A stretch of 16,512 nucleotides of DNA, taken from SAR86 cluster bacterium (GTDB lineage: Bacteria; Pseudomonadota; Gammaproteobacteria; Pseudomonadales; Azotimanducaceae). A program made the translations under genes and the position numbers. Below, one piece after another: positions 15,328 to 16,512 of this stretch; the stretch's first letter is position 1; every line of letters starts with the position of its first letter. The notes beneath the pieces were generated by a model, which searched no databases, was not told the DNA's origin, and saw only the letters and a program-made list of their open reading frames with translations. Where the stretch lies: contig JABMOJ010000271.1 of the NCBI GenBank assembly GCA_013204195.1, forward strand, positions 1 through 16,512, given 5' to 3'.

Positions 15328-15858
15328 ATGGAACTGCATACATTAGCCCGTGAGGCTGCCGCTAACTTGCTGAAGCTGGGACAGACCGTTGCCGTGGCTG
15401 AGTCTTCAACTGCGGGACTGATTTCCGCGAGCCTGTTGGCAATTCCTGGCGCTTCGGCCTACTACGCCGGCGGCAGCGTCATCTACACACGCTTGTCCCG
15501 TAAGCGATTCCTCACACTTGATCCAGCGCGGCTGGCCGGTCTGGCGCCCTTGAGCGAAGAGATGGTCAGGGTCTTCGCGGATGCGGCTCGAACCAGCCTG
15601 AATGCGGAATGGGGGCTCGCAGAACTGGGCGCTGCGGGGCCCACGGGAACGCCCTACGGCCATCCCCCAGGAGTCAGTGTTATTGGGGTGTCTGGCCCTG
15701 TGAACCTGTCTATGCGCATCGAAACCCACAGCGCGGATCGAGAGCAGAATATGTGGCACTTCACCCAGGAAGCGCTCAAGTTGCTGGCGCGAGCGACGGC
15801 GCAAGCGCTGACTCTGCCGCCGGCATTTGCCGCTCAGAAAACCCCTATTAATAACTAA
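15328..15858 (+). CDS. CinA C-terminal-domain protein (nicotinamide-nucleotide amidase-like, divergent)
   Basis: This 176-residue protein consists only of the CinA C-terminal domain, the part that in PncC deamidates nicotinamide mononucleotide. The core motif AESSTAGL at 24-31 matches AESCTGG of PncC, and the later AAGPTGTPYGHPPG matches the IAGP-x-GG loop. After YT (53-54) the sequence is RLSRKR instead of SNxxK, so the lysine expected about five residues on is Arg with Lys next to it. PncC activity is therefore unsure; this is a divergent branch. The frame is open from a TTG at 15319, but AAGAGGT at 15311-15317 spaces correctly for the ATG at 15328. The DUF1499 gene follows after 13 nt, so the two are probably co-transcribed. 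Confidence 0.85.
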   Translation: MELHTLAREAAANLLKLGQTVAVAESSTAGLISASLLAIPGASAYYAGGSVIYTRLSRKRFLTLDPARLAGLAPLSEEMVRVFADAARTSLNAEWGLAELGAAGPTGTPYGHPPGVSVIGVSGPVNLSMRIETHSADREQNMWHFTQEALKLLARATAQALTLPPAFAAQKTPINN

Positions 15859-15871
15859 CGAGAGATGAATC

Positions 15872-16354
15872 ATGGCGAAGCTCCCGAGTGGCACTGTGGC
15901 GCGGACGATAACAATAGGGGGGCTCTGGTTAGGGGTTTTCGCCCTGGGTGCTTGTTCAAGCCAGGTTGTCGCGCCTTTAGATGGGCAAGATGGACGGCTT
16001 CCACCGTGCCCAGCGGCCCCCCATTGTGTCACCAGTGAAGTGGATCAGTCAGCGAGCGCGTATGTCGCCCCCATTGCCATGAATGGACTCACCAGCCTGC
16101 AGGCGCGAACCTTGTTGATCAGCGCGATGACTGAAATGCAGGGCCAGATTAATGCGCAGACAGATCGATACCTGGCAGCTAGCTTCAGGAGCAAAATGTT
16201 TGGCTTCACCGATGATCTTGAGTGTCGAATTGATAGCGCGGCGGGAGTGCTTCAGGTGCGCTCGGCTTCGCGGCTGGGATACTACGATATGGGCGCCAAT
16301 CGGCGCCGAGTCAACGAGCTGCGGCGACGCTTTGCAGCGTTGCGGGACAGCTGA
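15872..16354 (+). CDS. DUF1499 family lipoprotein
   Basis: This protein of 160 residues has no known function. The N-terminus is a lipoprotein signal with lipobox LGAC and Cys28 as lipidation site. The DUF1499 pattern follows: CPAAPHCVTS at 46-55, with Cys46 and Cys52. SKMFGFTDDLECRID comes next, and the end motif SASRLGYYDMGANRRRVNEL completes it. Ser-Ser after the Cys predicts sorting to the outer membrane by the +2 rule of E. coli, if that rule holds here. The ATG at 15872 has GAGAG 8 nt upstream and lies 13 nt past the CinA stop. Confidence 0.9.
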   Translation: MAKLPSGTVARTITIGGLWLGVFALGACSSQVVAPLDGQDGRLPPCPAAPHCVTSEVDQSASAYVAPIAMNGLTSLQARTLLISAMTEMQGQINAQTDRYLAASFRSKMFGFTDDLECRIDSAAGVLQVRSASRLGYYDMGANRRRVNELRRRFAALRDS

Positions 16355-16493
16355 GTCTCTGTTCAGGCCGGCTCTTTAGATCTGCGCTTTAGGCCAGCTG
16401 TTGAGACCTGTTGTTGAGGGTGACCGTTTATAGATGCGGCCTGGATAATGCCGTCAGGGTGGCGAAAAATTTGTCTCGAATTTCATCGTCTTA

Positions 16494-16509
16494 CCCCCCC
16501 CCTTTTTTT
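16494..16509. repeat. homopolymer tract C9T7 at the window edge
   Basis: Nine C (16494-16502) are followed directly by seven T (16503-16509). Nothing else recognisable lies between the DUF1499 stop (16354) and the end of the window, apart from a loose GGCC-rich stretch at about 16367-16400. Confidence 0.8.
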
Positions 16510-16512
16510 GAC

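Overview
The window looks like chromosomal DNA of a heterotrophic, probably marine gammaproteobacterium. This is inferred from protein style (YejB/YejE-type permeases, SPOR-Sel1 protein, DUF3667, DUF1499 lipoprotein, paired acyl-CoA dehydrogenases, spinster-like MFS plus flavin monooxygenase) and a middling G+C; no rRNA or other phylogenetic marker is present. I found no tRNA, rRNA, CRISPR array, insertion sequence or phage gene.

Layout. (1) 1-3508, minus strand: three genes of a Yej-type peptide ABC importer in the order permease B, permease E, substrate-binding lipoprotein. The last is cut by the left edge, and an ATPase gene would be expected just outside. (2) 3778-4614, plus: an MscS-type mechanosensitive channel, followed by an AT-richer stretch (about 4615-5474) holding a truncated M28 peptidase remnant, a 13-bp tandem repeat and a nested inverted repeat. 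(3) 9293-5475, minus: an MFS transporter, a flavin-containing monooxygenase and a beta-lactamase-fold serine hydrolase, plausibly an uptake, oxygenation and hydrolysis cassette. (4) 9416-10216, plus: a ferredoxin-NADP reductase-like flavoprotein divergent from the MFS gene. (5) 14058-10217, minus: two acyl-CoA dehydrogenases, a DUF3667 membrane protein and an M15 peptidase in one close-packed run. The run is preceded by a good sigma70-like promoter, a palindrome and a striking 14-bp tandem repeat. (6) 15093-14323, minus: a secreted Sel1-SPOR protein. (7) 15328-16354, plus: a CinA-family protein and a DUF1499 lipoprotein. The window ends in a C9T7 homopolymer tract.

How the genes work together. 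The transporter and oxidoreductase content suggests a scavenger of peptides and hydrophobic or cyclic carbon compounds. The two acyl-CoA dehydrogenases look like the two halves of a heteromeric enzyme, because only the larger has the glutamate expected of the catalytic base. The most unusual sequence feature is the leader of that operon. Four 14-nt repeats on the coding strand each contain ATGA, so they spell four five-codon mini-ORFs (MTVLQ, MTVLQ, MKVRQ, MKVRQ), each stop overlapping the next start, and a fifth ATG opens an ORF that runs over the real start codon. I do not see a clearly new multi-gene system. The leader and the MFS-monooxygenase-hydrolase cassette are the best leads.
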